A stretch of 45,269 bases of DNA, from positions 1-45,269 of the forward strand of contig WFNZ01000001.1 of NCBI GenBank assembly GCA_015488335.1, given 5' to 3'. Positions 45,184-45,269 of the stretch are shown here, one piece after another. Origin of the DNA: Thermovibrio sp. Its GTDB lineage: Bacteria > Aquificota > Aquificia > Desulfurobacteriales > Desulfurobacteriaceae. Positions within the stretch are counted from its first letter, which is position 1. Each line of letters starts with the position of its first letter. The translations under genes and the position numbers were made by a program. The notes beneath the pieces were generated by a model. It worked only from the letters and a program-made list of their open reading frames with translations. It made no database searches and was not told the DNA's origin.

Positions 45184-45259
45184 TGGAGCGGGCGACGGGA
45201 CTTGAACCCGCGACCCTCAGCTTGGGAAGCTGATGCTCTACCACCTGAGCTACGCCCGC
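45184..45259 (-). tRNA. tRNA-Gly (anticodon CCC)
   Basis: Minus strand: acceptor GCGGGCG with CGCCCGC, discriminator T, encoded CCA at 45186-45184. D arm GCTC..GAGC, anticodon stem TCAGC/GCTGA around TTCCCAA giving anticodon CCC (reads GGG), T arm GCGGG TTCAAGT CCCGT. The next base, 45183, is the A of the TonB-like start codon. The ten bases right of the tRNA hold no further feature. Confidence 0.97.
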
Positions 45260-45269
45260 TCTTTTACAC

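Overview
The window reads as chromosomal core DNA of a thermophilic, Gram-negative, autotroph-like bacterium. Proteins are short-looped and rich in Lys, Glu, Val and Arg (AGG/AGA codons dominate). GTG and TTG starts are common, and genes overlap by 1-40 bases in long co-directional runs. An outer-membrane porin, a TonB-like protein, a lipoprotein peptidyl-prolyl isomerase and PlsC/DUF374 acyltransferases point to a double membrane. Gene style and operon content look most like Aquificota, perhaps the Desulfurobacteriaceae; that placement is inference from memory, not a search. No transposase, integrase, prophage or CRISPR array was seen, and no gene-free stretch exceeds about 160 bases.

Layout. 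(1) 1-2330, minus: small membrane protein, surE, YqaA/DedA, a four-cluster ferredoxin and the start of holA. (2) 2380-3954: a WYL regulator and a tandem zinc-ribbon protein, meeting tail to tail a 59-residue zinc-ribbon gene that ends the TPR-hemW-ykvA run on the minus strand (3775-6996). (3) 7063-9573, plus: an HhH-GPD-like protein, a prepilin-like protein, a coiled-coil membrane protein and argF. (4) 9570-14328, minus: an EAL-domain protein interrupted by a -1 frameshift at a slippery heptamer, then valS. (5) 14376-20286, plus: tRNA-Arg(ACG), tadA, tRNA-Ser(CGA), recA, pilT, recX, alaS. (6) 20440-26436, plus: a very large octaheme cytochrome c gene with one in-frame TGA followed by a SECIS-like hairpin, then a lipoprotein PPIase. 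(7) 26446-33442, minus: plsC-ispH-rpsA-smpB, a terminator, then rimP-nusA-ylxR/L7Ae-pfkB-MNT-HEPN. (8) 33545-36290, minus: glnK-amtB behind a near-consensus sigma-54 promoter with an upstream NtrC-like palindrome, then a porin. (9) 36391-37281, plus: rsmH. (10) 37338-45259, minus: tRNA-Gly(CCC), TonB-like, DUF374, a SAM-hydrolase-like protein, mnmG, rsmG, BI-1, rarA, thrB and two tiny membrane proteins.

Most notable. The cytochrome is probably an exported selenoprotein: signal peptide and heme 1 lie before the UGA, hemes 2-8 and a Gly-rich Cys-containing C-terminal sorting tail lie after it, all in one frame. The EAL protein carries an A_AAA_AAG slippery site exactly where a -1 shift restores the C-terminal third of the EAL domain. 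The palindrome GAGCTC, often as GGAGCTCC, is scattered through genes and spacers at roughly nine times chance, resembling the highly iterated palindromes of cyanobacteria. The gene for the A34 deaminase TadA sits 24 bases behind its own substrate tRNA-Arg(ACG), and the TonB-like gene begins on the base directly after the CCA end of tRNA-Gly. All counts and alignments were done by eye.
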